A stretch of DNA of 64,000 nt from Periweissella ghanensis (GCF_918814755.1 NZ_CAKKNT010000003.1:1-64000), one strand, 5' to 3'. Shown: positions 44,749-54,789, counted from the stretch's first letter. Numbers and translations are program-made. The notes: generated from the letters alone by a model not told the origin.

Positions 44749-45511
44749 GTTGGGCCTCCTTCATCGCGGTAATAAATTGCGTTAAGTATGGCGTGGCATC
44801 ATATGGGTGTTCGGCGATGATTTTGACAATCGCTGAACCGACAATAATCGCATTGGCGGTTGGAAATTGGCGCGCGTGTTCGACTTGACTAATCCCAAAG
44901 CCGACCCCCACCGGAATATCACTGTACTGGCGAATTTGGGCGATAATTTCATTAGCTTCATTGGACAACGTTTGACGCGTGCCGGTAATTCCAAGCGATG
45001 ACACAACGTATAAGAAACCAGATGCATTTTGCAAAATGGCGGGTAAGCGGTCATACGACTTGCTTGTCACCAATTGAATTAAATCGCGGCCATATTGTTG
45101 CGCTAATGGTAAAAACGCGGCTTGTTCTTCAATTGGCATGTCCGGTAAAATCAGCCCTTGAACGTTGTGGGCTTGCATTTGGGCCAAAAACTCAGCATAG
45201 CCGTATTTGAAAACAATATTGGTATAGGTCAAAAAGACGAGCGGTACATCAGTTTGTTGGCGAATGCGCGCCACCGTCGCAAAAACTTGCTCAGTCGTGG
45301 TGCCGTTATCTAATGCACGTTGGTCAGCACTTAAAATGGTTGGGCCATCCGCACTCGGGTCACTAAAGGCAATCCCAAGTTCAACCACGTCCGCGCCGGC
45401 TTGAGCCATGGCAACGACGTACTCCACGGTATGGTCTAAATCGGGATCACCGACGACCGTAAAGGCGATAAATTTTTCTTTAGCTTGTAATGTAGCAGTT
45501 AATGATGGCAT
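44735..45511 (-). CDS. trpA: Tryptophan synthase alpha chain
   Basis: 258 residues. Splits indole-3-glycerol phosphate and hands indole to TrpB. Catalytic Glu and Asp are in VVELGIAFSDPSADGP and FTVVGDPDL; YVVSSLGITG and VGFGIS bind phosphate. It is separated from trpB by three genes, although the two products form one complex; in most operons they are adjacent. Confidence 0.95.
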   Translation of the reverse strand: MPSLTATLQAKEKFIAFTVVGDPDLDHTVEYVVAMAQAGADVVELGIAFSDPSADGPTILSADQRALDNGTTTEQVFATVARIRQQTDVPLVFLTYTNIVFKYGYAEFLAQMQAHNVQGLILPDMPIEEQAAFLPLAQQYGRDLIQLVTSKSYDRLPAILQNASGFLYVVSSLGITGTRQTLSNEANEIIAQIRQYSDIPVGVGFGISQVEHARQFPTANAIIVGSAIVKIIAEHPYDATPYLTQFITAMKEAQHAQS

Positions 45512-45513
45512 GC

Positions 45514-46083
45514 TTATTTCCTCACTTTTTCGACTAAAATTTGCATTTGGACGAGGTCTTTAACCCCGTTAATTTCACTGCCAGATGAAATATCAACAAC
45601 AGCTGGTTGGACTTGGTGGATGGCTTGTTCGAGATTCGTGGCATTCAAACCGCCGGCTAACATGGTGGGCGTGGTACTAGGCGTTAGTTGCTGCCAATCA
45701 AAAGTTTGCCCACTGCCGGCGCCGGCATCAACTAAGCGATACGCGGCTTGCGTGCTAACTTGCTGATTGGGGGCCATTACTTGGATGACTGGTAACCCGT
45801 GGGCTTGCAATTCCGCTACGAGCGCTTCGTCTTCTTGGCCATGGAGTTGGGCATATTGAATAATGCCTTGATAACTTAAAATTTCGGCCAGACTTTGATT
45901 CACAAATACCCCGACGAGTGGAATATTGCTCGCTAATTGGGCCCGCATCATTTGGGCTAATTCGCGGCTGACGCTGCGGCGATGGCCGAGAGCTAAAATA
46001 ATACCGGCAAAATCTGGTTGGACTTGATTTAAATACGCCACATCTTGCAAGCGAAAATTGCCACACAGTTTAATTTGCGTCAT
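45514..46083 (-). CDS. trpF: Phosphoribosylanthranilate isomerase
   Basis: 189 residues. Amadori rearrangement of phosphoribosylanthranilate. Signatures: IKLCGNFRLQDV (catalytic Cys), FAGIILA.GHRRSVS, LAGGLNATNL and VVDISSGSE (catalytic Asp region). Two bases separate it from trpA. Confidence 0.93.
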   Translation of the reverse strand: MTQIKLCGNFRLQDVAYLNQVQPDFAGIILALGHRRSVSRELAQMMRAQLASNIPLVGVFVNQSLAEILSYQGIIQYAQLHGQEDEALVAELQAHGLPVIQVMAPNQQVSTQAAYRLVDAGAGSGQTFDWQQLTPSTTPTMLAGGLNATNLEQAIHQVQPAVVDISSGSEINGVKDLVQMQILVEKVRK

Positions 46084-46088
46084 CTATG

Positions 46089-46886
46089 CTACTCCTTAGT
46101 ATGTTGGCCCCGCAGTTTGGCAATCATGGCGGGTTTATCCGTGGCACGCATGAATGTTTCCCCCACTAAAATCGCGTTAATTCCAGCAGATTCTAGTTGT
46201 GCCACATCAGTACGCGTTTGAATGCCAGATTCCGAAATCACGGCAATATCAGCGGGAATGCTAGTGCGCAAGCGTTGCGTATTATTAAAATCAACGCTGA
46301 AATCTTTGAGATTGCGGTTGTTAACACCGATAATCGTCGCTCCCGCAGCAATCGCGCGTTGGATTTCGTTTGCATCATGAGCTTCAACCAGGGCAGCTAA
46401 ATCAAGTTCTTGAGCTAATGCGAGGAACTCCTTGAGTTGGGCATCGGTTAAAATAGCGACAATTAATAAAATCGCACTCGCCCCTGCCACTTTGGCTTCA
46501 TAAAGCATGTACGGATCAATCGTAAAATCCTTACGTAAAATGGGCAGCGCCGTCGTTTGGGCAACCGCTGATAAAATAGTTAAAGACCCTTTGAAGTAGT
46601 CTTCTTCCGTCAAGACACTAATCATGTCAACGTGAGCCGCCGTATAATCACGGGCAATTTGTTGGTAATCGAATGTGACCGGATCAACAATTTGGCCTTT
46701 GGATGGTGAGGCTTGCTTAATTTCCGCAATTACCTTAATCGGTTGGTCACTGGCTTGTGCGTTCAACGTAAAACGTGGCCGTGGTGGTAACGTGGCGAGT
46801 TGGGCTTGCAACACCGCTAATGGCACTTGGGCTTGGCGTTCCTGTAAATGTTTGCGCGTGGCAGCCACTAATTCATCTAAAATCAT
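46089..46886 (-). CDS. trpC: Indole-3-glycerol phosphate synthase
   Basis: 265 residues. Signatures: [13 protein letters not shown] (catalytic Lys and substrate site), [25 protein letters not shown] and SESGIQT. Closes the indole ring. Overlaps the trpD stop by four bases and stands alone, without a TrpF fusion. Confidence 0.95.
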   Translation of the reverse strand: MILDELVAATRKHLQERQAQVPLAVLQAQLATLPPRPRFTLNAQASDQPIKVIAEIKQASPSKGQIVDPVTFDYQQIARDYTAAHVDMISVLTEEDYFKGSLTILSAVAQTTALPILRKDFTIDPYMLYEAKVAGASAILLIVAILTDAQLKEFLALAQELDLAALVEAHDANEIQRAIAAGATIIGVNNRNLKDFSVDFNNTQRLRTSIPADIAVISESGIQTRTDVAQLESAGINAILVGETFMRATDKPAMIAKLRGQHTKE

Positions 46887-47908
46887 GCGCTTACCTCCGT
46901 GGTCGCGGCTTGGAGCTTCACTAATTGGGCTAATGCCGCTCCACTAGCCAGTAAGCTTTGGGCGCGGTCAATGCCGGCTTGGATATCAGGGACTTGATCA
47001 GCAGCATATAAATCCATCGCAGCATTTAAAATCACGATATCGGTTTTAGGTCCGGTGAGTTGACCCGCTAAAATCGCCTTTGTAATGGCGGCATTTTCCT
47101 GGGGTTCACCACCCCGTAAATCAGCAAGGTGGCAGTAATTAAAGCCATATTCCGCCGGATCAAAGACGGTTGTCGTCACAATGCCATCCCGTAAAATGGC
47201 TAAGTCCGTTTTAGTTGTTAAGGTCACTTCATCGAGGCCGTCTTGACCGGTCACTAAAATCGCTTGTTGCACCCCTAGTTGGGCGAGCACATGGGCTAAT
47301 GGCACGAGTAAGTGTTGGGAATAGACGCCCATCAACATCGTTTGTGGTCGCGTCGGATTCGTCAATGGTCCTAAAACGTTAAAGACCGTTCGTAAACCGA
47401 GACTATGGCGGACGTTAGCAACGTATTTCATCGCGGGATGGTACGTGCGGGCAAATAAGAACGTTTGACCGGTCGCTTGTAAAACTTGCGTTGCTTGGGT
47501 GGGATCTAAATTGATATTAATCCCCAAACTTTCCAAGGCATCAGCCGTTCCGGATTTCGAACTCGCCGCGCGGTTACCGTGTTTAACGACGGGTACGCCA
47601 GCAGCTGCCACAATGAAACTTGCTGTTGTCGAAATATTAAACGTATTGGCCATATCCCCACCCGTGCCGACAATATCCATCGCTGCTAATTCAGCGGGGA
47701 TTTTAACACTGTGGGCAATCATCGCTTGGGCGGAACCGACGATTTCAGGGATTGACTCGTTTTTAACCGCTAAGCCCATCAGGTAGGCGGCAATTTCAAT
47801 GTCACTTGCTTGACCGGACATAATCTCGTTCATGACCGCAGCGGCTTGTTCAGTCGATAAATTTTGGCGTAATGATAGGTTTTTTAAAGCATCTTGAATG
47901 TTACTCAT
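46883..47908 (-). CDS. trpD: Anthranilate phosphoribosyltransferase
   Basis: 341 residues from ATG 47908, chosen because AAAGGAG lies upstream inside the end of trpB (the frame is open to 47965). Signatures: [34 protein letters not shown] and NVLGPLTNP. Transfers phosphoribosyl from PRPP to anthranilate. Overlaps trpB by eight bases. Confidence 0.95.
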   Translation of the reverse strand: MSNIQDALKNLSLRQNLSTEQAAAVMNEIMSGQASDIEIAAYLMGLAVKNESIPEIVGSAQAMIAHSVKIPAELAAMDIVGTGGDMANTFNISTTASFIVAAAGVPVVKHGNRAASSKSGTADALESLGININLDPTQATQVLQATGQTFLFARTYHPAMKYVANVRHSLGLRTVFNVLGPLTNPTRPQTMLMGVYSQHLLVPLAHVLAQLGVQQAILVTGQDGLDEVTLTTKTDLAILRDGIVTTTVFDPAEYGFNYCHLADLRGGEPQENAAITKAILAGQLTGPKTDIVILNAAMDLYAADQVPDIQAGIDRAQSLLASGAALAQLVKLQAATTEVSA

Positions 47909-49094
47909 GTAAGTCAACTCCTTTATAACGGGCAATGGCAGCGACATCTTTATCACCGCGACCACTTACGGTCACCATGATTTGTTGGTCGGGGCGCATC
48001 GTGGGGGCTAGTTGCATCGCATAGGCAATGGCATGCGAACTCTCGATAGCAGCAATAATGCCTTCTTGTTTAGCAATGTAATCAAAGGCCGCCACCGCTT
48101 CATCATCGGTAATTGGCACATATTGGGCACGGTCAATATCGCGTAAGTATGCATGTTCCGGGCCAATCCCAGGATAATCAAGCCCAGCGGAAATACTGTA
48201 AACCGGATCAATTTGGCCATCGCTGGATTGTAAGAATTGCGACTTCATGCCATGGAAAATACCAACACTCCCGCGTGTCATTGTGGCGGCTGTTTGGTTA
48301 GTGTCGACCCCTTTACCGGCCGCTTCAACCCCAATTAATTGCACGCTGGCATCATCAATGAAGTTGGCAAACGAGCCAATCGCGTTGGAACCACCCCCGA
48401 CACAGGCTAAAACGGCATCAGGTAAGCGGCCCGTTTGGTACAAGAATTGCTCACGCGCTTCGGCACTAATAACTGATTGGAAATATTTAACCATTTCCGG
48501 GAATGGGTATGGTCCAACCGCTGAACCAAGCACGTAAAAGGTATCGTCAATGCGTTTAGTCCAATCTTGGAAGGTCGCATTAACGGCGTCTTTTAAGACT
48601 TGCGTCCCGGTGGTAACGGCATTAACCTTAGCGCCGAGCATTTCCATCCGATAGACATTTAACGCTTGGCGCTCAGTGTCTTCTTTGCCCATGAAAATCT
48701 CACATTCCATATCAAACAAGGCAGCAGCGGTCGCGGTGGCAACCCCATGTTGACCGGCCCCAGTTTCAGCAATCAAGCGCGTCTTACCCATTTTTTTAGC
48801 AATTAAGGCTTGGCCCAGGACGTTATTAATTTTGTGAGCGCCGGTGTGATTTAAGTCTTCGCGCTTTAAATAAATTTGGGCACCACCAAGGTCAGCGGAC
48901 ATGTTCTTAGCATGATATAGCAATGATGGGCGGTTGGCGTAGTTGATAAACAAATCCTTGAGTTCCGCTTGAAAAGCCGCATCGTGTTGGTAATGGTGAA
49001 AAGCATCGGCGACTTCGGTAACAGCCGGTATTAATAATTCAGGAATAAATTGGCCGCCATATTGGCCAAAGTAGCGGTGATCGTTAGTTGTCAT
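47901..49094 (-). CDS. trpB: Tryptophan synthase beta chain
   Basis: 397 residues. PLP enzyme joining indole and serine. HTGAHKINN holds the PLP Lys, [10 protein letters not shown] binds the phosphate and [12 protein letters not shown] is the substrate loop. First structural gene of the trp operon, directly behind the Trp T-box leader. A trpB-first order is unusual, because trpE normally leads. Confidence 0.96.
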   Translation of the reverse strand: MTTNDHRYFGQYGGQFIPELLIPAVTEVADAFHHYQHDAAFQAELKDLFINYANRPSLLYHAKNMSADLGGAQIYLKREDLNHTGAHKINNVLGQALIAKKMGKTRLIAETGAGQHGVATATAAALFDMECEIFMGKEDTERQALNVYRMEMLGAKVNAVTTGTQVLKDAVNATFQDWTKRIDDTFYVLGSAVGPYPFPEMVKYFQSVISAEAREQFLYQTGRLPDAVLACVGGGSNAIGSFANFIDDASVQLIGVEAAGKGVDTNQTAATMTRGSVGIFHGMKSQFLQSSDGQIDPVYSISAGLDYPGIGPEHAYLRDIDRAQYVPITDDEAVAAFDYIAKQEGIIAAIESSHAIAYAMQLAPTMRPDQQIMVTVSGRGDKDVAAIARYKGVDLHE

Positions 49095-49133
49095 AAGTTC
49101 AATCCTCGTGAGTTCGTAAAGTGTTTTGTACGC

Positions 49134-49416
49134 AAAAAAACCGCCCAGAAATTTGCATACGCAAAAATCAGGACGGTTTCCCGCGGTGCCACCTGTTTTC
49201 AGTTACCCTTCGATAACTACTCTCCACAGCTTGCAAACACAAGCCTGACCACTGACGCGTGTCGTACGTTCTGACTTACTCGCAAAGCTTTCAGCAGACC
49301 CTCAATGGTCCATTTGCCAATCTGCGTTCGGCCCGGCTCTCAGTACCCCGGACTCCCTGTGCGTGCACAATTGGTTTGATCTCCATCTCATCGGTTTAAT
49401 TTGGACGATTTAAATT
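49134..49416 (-). promoter_or_regulatory. Tryptophan T-box riboswitch
   Basis: Leader on the minus strand with the T-box element CAGGTGGCACCGCGG (49181-49195), a Stem I with the CTGAGAG motif, and a specifier loop AAATGGACC, in which TGG (49310-49312) is the Trp codon. The downstream hairpin AACCGTCCTGA / TCTGGGCGGTT with a T-run (49134-49179) is the terminator that uncharged tRNA-Trp would prevent. Controls trpB to trpG and, by readthrough, possibly the aro genes. Confidence 0.92.
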
Positions 49417-49422
49417 AACCAT

Positions 49423-49451
49423 ATTCTAATCACGCTTTAATCACTTGTCAA
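49423..49451 (-). promoter_or_regulatory. Promoter of the trp operon
   Basis: -35 TTGACA (49446-49451), 17-base spacer, -10 TAGAAT (49423-49428) on the minus strand, immediately upstream of the T-box. Confidence 0.85.
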
Positions 49452-49607
49452 CGCTTTTTAATTAAAAAAATTTTAGTGCCGCGGTAATTAGATCGGCTGA
49501 AGGTTCTTATTTTTCCGCCGTAACCTTTGCTATGACTGCTTTTGGTTACGGTAATTAGTTGGACGTAAAAATGCTGCAAAATTTATTTTTCGGTCGTAGT
49601 GATCCCC

Positions 49608-49697
49608 CCATTTCACCCCCTGCCGACTGGGGCTTGACCTTGAAGATATTGTACTGTGTGTACTATTACATTTAAAATAATTTTTAAACAAAAAACT
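49608..49697. repeat. 90-bp intergenic repeat, copy 2
   Basis: Same length, same orientation and 81 of 90 identical bases as 36131-36220. As in copy 1 it runs directly into a terminator hairpin that ends a minus-strand gene. The rest of the 49434-49607 spacer shows no gene. Confidence 0.85.
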
Positions 49698-49732
49698 GAT
49701 GACCCAGATTAATTTCTGAGCCATCAGTTTTT
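49691..49732. terminator. Terminator
   Basis: Inverted repeat AAAAACTGATG / CATCAGTTTTT after the small membrane protein gene at 49737. Confidence 0.8.
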
Positions 49733-49736
49733 ATTA

Positions 49737-50033
49737 TTATTTACTACTTTTACTTTTTAATTCGTTAAGTTCTGCTTCCAACGCATCAGCTTCTTGGGCA
49801 TAGCGGTCAGCATCACGGCCTTCAATTTTTTGACCAATTAAATAACCTACCAACAACATACAGGGAATATTCATAATGCTAACAAAAGTTATTTTTCCGC
49901 GGCTAAGTGGTTCCACAAAGGCATTCCACAATAACCATAAGTTGGGACCCATGCAGATCAAGATAATAATGATTAGGCTAATTTTACTTAAAAAGTGGCC
50001 GGACTTTAATATTTTTTTACTTTCTTCGTTCAC
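49737..50033 (-). CDS. Small membrane protein with C-terminal coiled coil
   Basis: 98 residues, GTG start 50033 with AAGGAAG upstream. Two hydrophobic segments (ISLIIIILICMGPNLWLLW and FVSIMNIPCMLLVGYLIG), then a charged coiled-coil tail (AQEADALEAELNELKSKSS). No family recognised. Divergent from the lipoprotein genes. Confidence 0.65.
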   Translation of the reverse strand: MNEESKKILKSGHFLSKISLIIIILICMGPNLWLLWNAFVEPLSRGKITFVSIMNIPCMLLVGYLIGQKIEGRDADRYAQEADALEAELNELKSKSSK

Positions 50034-50228
50034 AATTTTAACTTCCTTTTCGCTATATATTTTGATATATATTTTACAATTTTTACACGTGTAATCAATT
50101 TGATGATTGCATCATAACTTACAAGTCGTATTACTAACATGATAACGTTCCTCGCGGTATACTTGCCGTGTGAAACCGGAATAATTTTAAAATTATTCAA
50201 GTACAGCAGCGTATTCGGGGGAAAAACA

Positions 50229-50579
50229 ATGGCTAAAAAAATTCTGTTCATACCAATTTTACTCAGCACACTTTTAATCTTAACTGGCTGTGGGGCACCG
50301 TCTTTGCATGGTACTTATCGTGGCCATTTAAATCTTATTGGAACCAAATCAACCGAAACACTCGCCTTTAACGGGCATCGTGTCAGAGTCTTGAAAAATG
50401 GTGTTCCCGCTGGCCCAACGGGGACTTATGTCTTAACCGGCAATAAGGTTACTGTCAACATTGACAATGTTCATACGACTTTTAATTTGGTTAATCATCA
50501 AAAAGCGCTCGTCGTGACCGATGCTGATGGTATTAAGGCGTTAGCGAAAGGAACCACGTATCATGAATTAAGCAAATAA
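50229..50579 (+). CDS. Small lipoprotein, paralogue 1
   Basis: 116 residues from ATG 50229 (GGGGGA upstream; the upstream frame to 50139 lacks a binding site). Lipoprotein signal with lipobox LTGC, so it is anchored to the outer face of the membrane. The mature part starts SLHGTYRGHLNLIG and looks like a small beta-rich domain. It closely resembles the next gene (GTYxG...G.K.T.TL.F.G), a tandem duplication. Function unknown. Confidence 0.8.
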   Translation: MAKKILFIPILLSTLLILTGCGAPSLHGTYRGHLNLIGTKSTETLAFNGHRVRVLKNGVPAGPTGTYVLTGNKVTVNIDNVHTTFNLVNHQKALVVTDADGIKALAKGTTYHELSK

Positions 50580-50670
50580 TCGTGATTAATGAGGCGTTTT
50601 ACTTTTTAATTCAGGCACATAAAGTTATACTTTATCTAAAGATATTAACATTTAATAAAGGAAATACGCA

Positions 50671-51024
50671 ATGAAAAAGAAAATCCTCGCCCTTTTAATG
50701 ACTTTTACTAGCTTATTTTTGTTAACGGCGTGTAGTTCAACTAATCAATTAAACGGCACTTATCATGGCCAATTTGAGTTACTTGGGGCTAAAACGACCG
50801 ATACGCTAAAATTTGATGGCGATAAAGTCACCGAAGCCGCTACCGGTGGTAAAGCCCAAACTGGAACGTACACCGTTGATGACGAACGTATTACCATCAA
50901 GTTCAAACAGTACCAACTGACTGGTGACCTCGCCAAAGATCATAAATCATTCATTATTACTAAAGCCAATGGCCTTGCGTCTGTTCTGAAAGGTACGAAA
51001 TATATCCGCGAAGAAACGAAATAG
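50671..51024 (+). CDS. Small lipoprotein, paralogue 2
   Basis: 117 residues with signal peptide and lipobox LTAC. The mature domain, LNGTYHGQFELLGAKTTDTL, parallels the preceding gene along its whole length, including the C-terminal xxGLxSVLKGTKY / xxGIKALAKGTTY element. AAAGG precedes the ATG. Followed by a strong terminator. Function unknown. Confidence 0.82.
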   Translation: MKKKILALLMTFTSLFLLTACSSTNQLNGTYHGQFELLGAKTTDTLKFDGDKVTEAATGGKAQTGTYTVDDERITIKFKQYQLTGDLAKDHKSFIITKANGLASVLKGTKYIREETK

Positions 51025-51030
51025 TTCCAC

Positions 51031-51064
51031 AAAAAATCCCTCACAGTTAGCTGTGAGGGATTTT
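51031..51064. terminator. Bidirectional terminator
   Basis: Perfect inverted repeat AAAATCCCTCACAG / CTGTGAGGGATTTT between convergent genes. Confidence 0.9.
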
Positions 51065-51076
51065 AATTTGGCTTGC

Positions 51077-51574
51077 TTAACTACGTGAGCGAATTTCAGT
51101 TGTCGCAGTTGCCAAAATGTGGCCAACTAGTGCTTTGCGAAGTTCGTTGACGTAAAAACCTTGGGGTAAATCTAACTTCGTATCAAGCGCAAAAACTTGT
51201 AACGTGTAATCATGATCCTTATCAGGTGGTGTTGGACCAGCGTAGTGTTCCGTCACGGCCGGATCAGTTGCCCCACCCAATGGTGAAATTAAACTATTTT
51301 TACCTTGGACAATCCCCGTCGCCGTCCGACTAAAGTCTTCAGGGATGAGCGTTGCCGGCGTCAAGTTAGCAGCTGACCAGTGAATCCATGGGAACCCACA
51401 CACTGGAATGGCATCATAATCAATCATGATTAGCGCCAATGAAACGGTTTCCGCGGGAATATCACGCAATTCAATCGGTAATGAAACAACTGGCACTCCG
51501 TCGTTAGTAAATTCAGGGGCGGCGTATTTACCGTATTTATCGGCTAAATAGCCTTCGTAAGCTTTAATTTGCAT
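51077..51574 (-). CDS. YbhB/YbcL (PEBP, Raf kinase inhibitor-like) family protein
   Basis: 165 residues from ATG 51574; GAGGAGG lies eight bases upstream, and the longer frame to 51610 is not needed. The PEBP ligand pocket is recognisable: MIDYDAIPVCGFPWIHWSA and HYAGPTPPDKDHDYTLQVFALD. Cytoplasmic protein that binds small anionic ligands in other species; the bacterial role is unknown. Confidence 0.88.
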   Translation of the reverse strand: MQIKAYEGYLADKYGKYAAPEFTNDGVPVVSLPIELRDIPAETVSLALIMIDYDAIPVCGFPWIHWSAANLTPATLIPEDFSRTATGIVQGKNSLISPLGGATDPAVTEHYAGPTPPDKDHDYTLQVFALDTKLDLPQGFYVNELRKALVGHILATATTEIRSRS

Positions 51575-51653
51575 TGCACAATCCTCCTCGTATTTACTAT
51601 AGCGTACCAATTTCCATCACATTTGTCAGGCATTTTTTTGCTAGCTAGCATAA

Positions 51654-52892
51654 CTATGCAGTAACGTAAAATAGCCCTCGCTTGCGCGCATACATAAACA
51701 AACTCAAGTTAATAATCATCAGTATACTACTACTGATAAAGACGCCACTATACCCGGTGGCATTGGCAACTACGGCTCCAATGAGTGGTCCGAGCATCGC
51801 CCCAAACGCTTGAAAACTTTGGTTGTAGGCAAAGACGAGACTCGTTTGCGCAACGGTGGAATTTTTGGTCAAGAGACTATTAACGGCCGGTAAAATGGCA
51901 GCATCGGCAATCCCGGTAATAAAACGTAAGCTCATCAAAGTTGGAATATTGGGCGCAAAGCTAGTTACAAAAAAGGTCACCAACGCCAAACTAAAGCCAA
52001 AAAAGGCAATTTTGTGTGAGCCAATTTTATCACCAAAACGGCCAAAACGGGGGGCAGCAATGACCGTGGCAATTCCCGGCATCGCCGCAACCAACCCTGC
52101 CACAAAGCTAATCGTGTGCGGATTGGCATTTAATTGCCGGACGTACAAACTCAAAATCGGACTAATTGACATGTTCACGATTTGGACAAACATCGTCGTA
52201 ATAAAGAGTATTAAAATCAAGCGGTTTTGAATTAAATCCCCAAATGAGCTTTTGACGGCGAGCGTTGGTTCATCGGTGGCCGTAGTTGGTGTAGCCACTG
52301 GGTCTTGAGGGGCTTCTTTAACCCACCCGACGGTCAAGATAAACACAATAAACATCAACGTGCCGGTAATAATGAATGTGAAGCGATATGAGAAAATCGT
52401 GGCTAACGTCCCACCAAGCAGTGGTCCTAAAAGCGTCCCACTAGTCATCCCGGTCATTAAAATCCCTAAGGCTCGTCCGGCGTCTTTTTTGGGTGTTTGC
52501 GCGGCAATCAAGGCATTGGCATTAGCGACATACCCACCAAAAGCCCCGGAACAGGCCCGTAAAAAGGCTAATTGCCAAATATTAGTCACAAAGGCCATTA
52601 AGCCAAATGAGATAAACATCCCAATTGCGGCCCGAATTAGCATTAACCGGCGCCCTTTACGATCGGCTAAGCGGCCCCAGATTGGCGCCGTTACAGCCAT
52701 GGCGATAAATGAAACCGAATAAATGATACTACTGTAAAGCGTTAATTGATGGGCGTTAAAATGCCCCAATTCGTTGACGTACAATGATAAAAATGGCATC
52801 ACTTCACTCATGGCGACCCCACTCATGAAGACCCCAAACCACAGTACAAATAAATTGCGTTGCCACATGGGCTTACCGGACGATCCTTGCAT
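51654..52892 (-). CDS. MFS transporter, drug-efflux type
   Basis: 412 residues with 12 predicted helices. Motif A GRLADRKGRRLML follows helix 2, and a second copy-like GRFGDKIGSHK lies in the C-terminal half; GTLLGPLLGG fits the motif C of drug:H+ antiporters. A single gene without an obvious regulator next to it. The substrate cannot be told. Confidence 0.85.
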   Translation of the reverse strand: MQGSSGKPMWQRNLFVLWFGVFMSGVAMSEVMPFLSLYVNELGHFNAHQLTLYSSIIYSVSFIAMAVTAPIWGRLADRKGRRLMLIRAAIGMFISFGLMAFVTNIWQLAFLRACSGAFGGYVANANALIAAQTPKKDAGRALGILMTGMTSGTLLGPLLGGTLATIFSYRFTFIITGTLMFIVFILTVGWVKEAPQDPVATPTTATDEPTLAVKSSFGDLIQNRLILILFITTMFVQIVNMSISPILSLYVRQLNANPHTISFVAGLVAAMPGIATVIAAPRFGRFGDKIGSHKIAFFGFSLALVTFFVTSFAPNIPTLMSLRFITGIADAAILPAVNSLLTKNSTVAQTSLVFAYNQSFQAFGAMLGPLIGAVVANATGYSGVFISSSILMIINLSLFMYARKRGLFYVTA

Positions 52893-53019
52893 ACCACGGT
52901 TCCTCGTTTCTTGGTTTAATTTTGGTATACACCCTTCGGTAGCGAATATGAAGCCAATGTCAATTTATTTTACCTGCAATTAAGCGCTTTAAGGCTATTT
53001 TTAGTGATTTAAACAAATA

Positions 53020-53050
53020 AAAAAGAGCGCAACGCTAATTGGTCACACTC
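53020..53050 (-). terminator. Probable terminator with G-U pairs
   Basis: GAGTGTGACC can pair with GCGTTGCGCTC using several G-U pairs, followed by a run of six T on the minus strand, after the ribokinase gene. Confidence 0.55.
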
Positions 53051-53061
53051 CCTGTGAACTG

Positions 53062-53982
53062 CTATTTACTTAATTTGGCGGTTAAGACTTCTTTGCGCGT
53101 TGGCATGGCTGCTTGCCCGCCAGCCCGACTAACTTTGAGGGCGGCGGCTTTATTAGCGAACTCAACGGCGGCTAAGAAATCCCCCGTTCGGCCGTACTCA
53201 ACCGCTAACGCTCCGGCAAAGGTATCACCCGCCCCCACGGTATCAACTGCATGAACTTTGTACGGCGCAATAACGGTGCTCACCCCATTGCGATAGACGA
53301 CACTACCAGCTCGGCCAAGTTTCACAATCACGTTGGCCACCCCTTTGGCCGCAATAATCTGGGCGGCTTCCTTAGCTTGAGCGACGGTTGTAACCTTAAT
53401 GCCAGTAATCCGTTCAGTTTCTTGTTCATTAGGCGTGACACAATCGGCATATTGGAGCGCTTCTTCAAAGTAATTATCGGCTGGGGCAGGATCTAAAATG
53501 ACAAACATCCCCGCTTGCTTGGCTTGCTTTAAGGCCGTGAGTACCGATGGCTGACTGGTTTCCATTTGCAGTAAAAAGATTGGCGCATTAACATTAGCCA
53601 AGGTCGCTTCAACTTTACTAACATCTAAATCAGCATTAGCACCCAGCATCCCAACCATCGTATTTTCACCCGCCGCATCAACCATTACCACAAAGGTCCC
53701 CGTGCCAGTGGTCCAACTTTGCTGAATGTATTGTGTATCTATCTGGTGGTCTTCTAAATTTTTGAGCATTTGTTTACCTGCTGAATCAAGGCCCACGGCA
53801 CCGATAAAGGCGGTTTGCGCGCCTAATTTGGCACAGGCAATCGCTTGGTTGGCCCCCTTACCACCCGGGATTAAATCAATGGTTTGGGCGGTGGTGGTGT
53901 GACCGTATTCAGGGTATTTTGCGAGTAAAACTTTAACGTCTAAATTAATACTCCCCATCACAACGACATCAAATTTTGGCAT
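53062..53982 (-). CDS. rbsK: Ribokinase (PfkB family)
   Basis: 306 residues from ATG 53982 (GGGGGG upstream; a TTG codon precedes it in frame). PfkB signatures: GSINLDVKV, GGKGANQAIACAKLG and VDTVGAGDTFAGALA with the catalytic Asp. Phosphorylates ribose or a related sugar at O5. It overlaps the end of the upstream epimerase gene by 14 bases, so the two act together. The exact sugar is uncertain. Confidence 0.9.
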   Translation of the reverse strand: MPKFDVVVMGSINLDVKVLLAKYPEYGHTTTAQTIDLIPGGKGANQAIACAKLGAQTAFIGAVGLDSAGKQMLKNLEDHQIDTQYIQQSWTTGTGTFVVMVDAAGENTMVGMLGANADLDVSKVEATLANVNAPIFLLQMETSQPSVLTALKQAKQAGMFVILDPAPADNYFEEALQYADCVTPNEQETERITGIKVTTVAQAKEAAQIIAAKGVANVIVKLGRAGSVVYRNGVSTVIAPYKVHAVDTVGAGDTFAGALAVEYGRTGDFLAAVEFANKAAALKVSRAGGQAAMPTRKEVLTAKLSK

Positions 53983-54652
53983 CAAGATACCCCCCGTTAA
54001 GTAAGTGTTGGGTCATGGTGACATTTTCTGTCAAGGTTTTACCCGGATGATATACCGAGCTTGTGCCACCCACAAAATACTGCGCGCCAGCCAACTTGCA
54101 TTTAGGCAACGTATCGGCGCCAATATTACCGTCGACTTCAATCGGAATCGTCAGTCCACGCTCATGTAAAATGGTATTTAACTGGGCAATTTTGCTATAC
54201 ATGGCTGGAATGAAGGCTTGCCCCGCAAAGCCCGGATTAACGGTCATAATCACCACATAGTCTACAACGTCATAGACATAATCTAACACATTTAGTGGTG
54301 TGGCCGGATTTAGCGCCACGCCAGCTTGCATCCCCGCGGCTTGAATTTGAGCCAAGGTGCCTTGGAGATTCGTTGTCGCTTCAGCATGAATCGTTAAGCG
54401 ATCGGCGCCCGTTTGGCGAAACAGATTAATAAAATGTTCGGGTTGTTCGACCATTAAATGGACTTCAATTGGCTTGGTCGTGATTTCGCGCGTCCGTTTG
54501 ATAAAATCCGGTCCCAACGTAAAATTGGGCACAAATTTGCCGTCCATAATATCGATATGATAGCCATCAATACCGGCACGTTCTAATTCCGTAATGTCGC
54601 GTGCCAGATTGGCTAAGTTACCACACATTAATGATGCTGATAGTTCATTCAT
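53969..54652 (-). CDS. Ribulose-phosphate 3-epimerase family protein (Rpe or AlsE type)
   Basis: 227 residues. TIM-barrel epimerase signatures: YHIDIMDGKFVPNFTLGP, HLMVEQPEHF, ALNPATPL, MTVNPGFAGQAF and IEVDGNI. It interconverts D-ribulose-5-P and D-xylulose-5-P or the allulose-6-P/fructose-6-P pair. First gene of a two-gene operon with rbsK and divergent from a GatC-like PTS gene, so it more likely serves uptake of a specific sugar than the central pentose pathway. Confidence 0.85.
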   Translation of the reverse strand: MNELSASLMCGNLANLARDITELERAGIDGYHIDIMDGKFVPNFTLGPDFIKRTREITTKPIEVHLMVEQPEHFINLFRQTGADRLTIHAEATTNLQGTLAQIQAAGMQAGVALNPATPLNVLDYVYDVVDYVVIMTVNPGFAGQAFIPAMYSKIAQLNTILHERGLTIPIEVDGNIGADTLPKCKLAGAQYFVGGTSSVYHPGKTLTENVTMTQHLLNGGYLDAKI

Positions 54653-54789
54653 CTTCGTTGCCCCCTATTGATTGCATGTAAAACGAGTTGTTTTTTACAA
54701 TTGTCACCACGCTTTTGAAAACTTAACAAACCACTAATCCTCTAAACACCTCACATTATAGCGAACCTAAGCTCATTGTCAAATAATAA

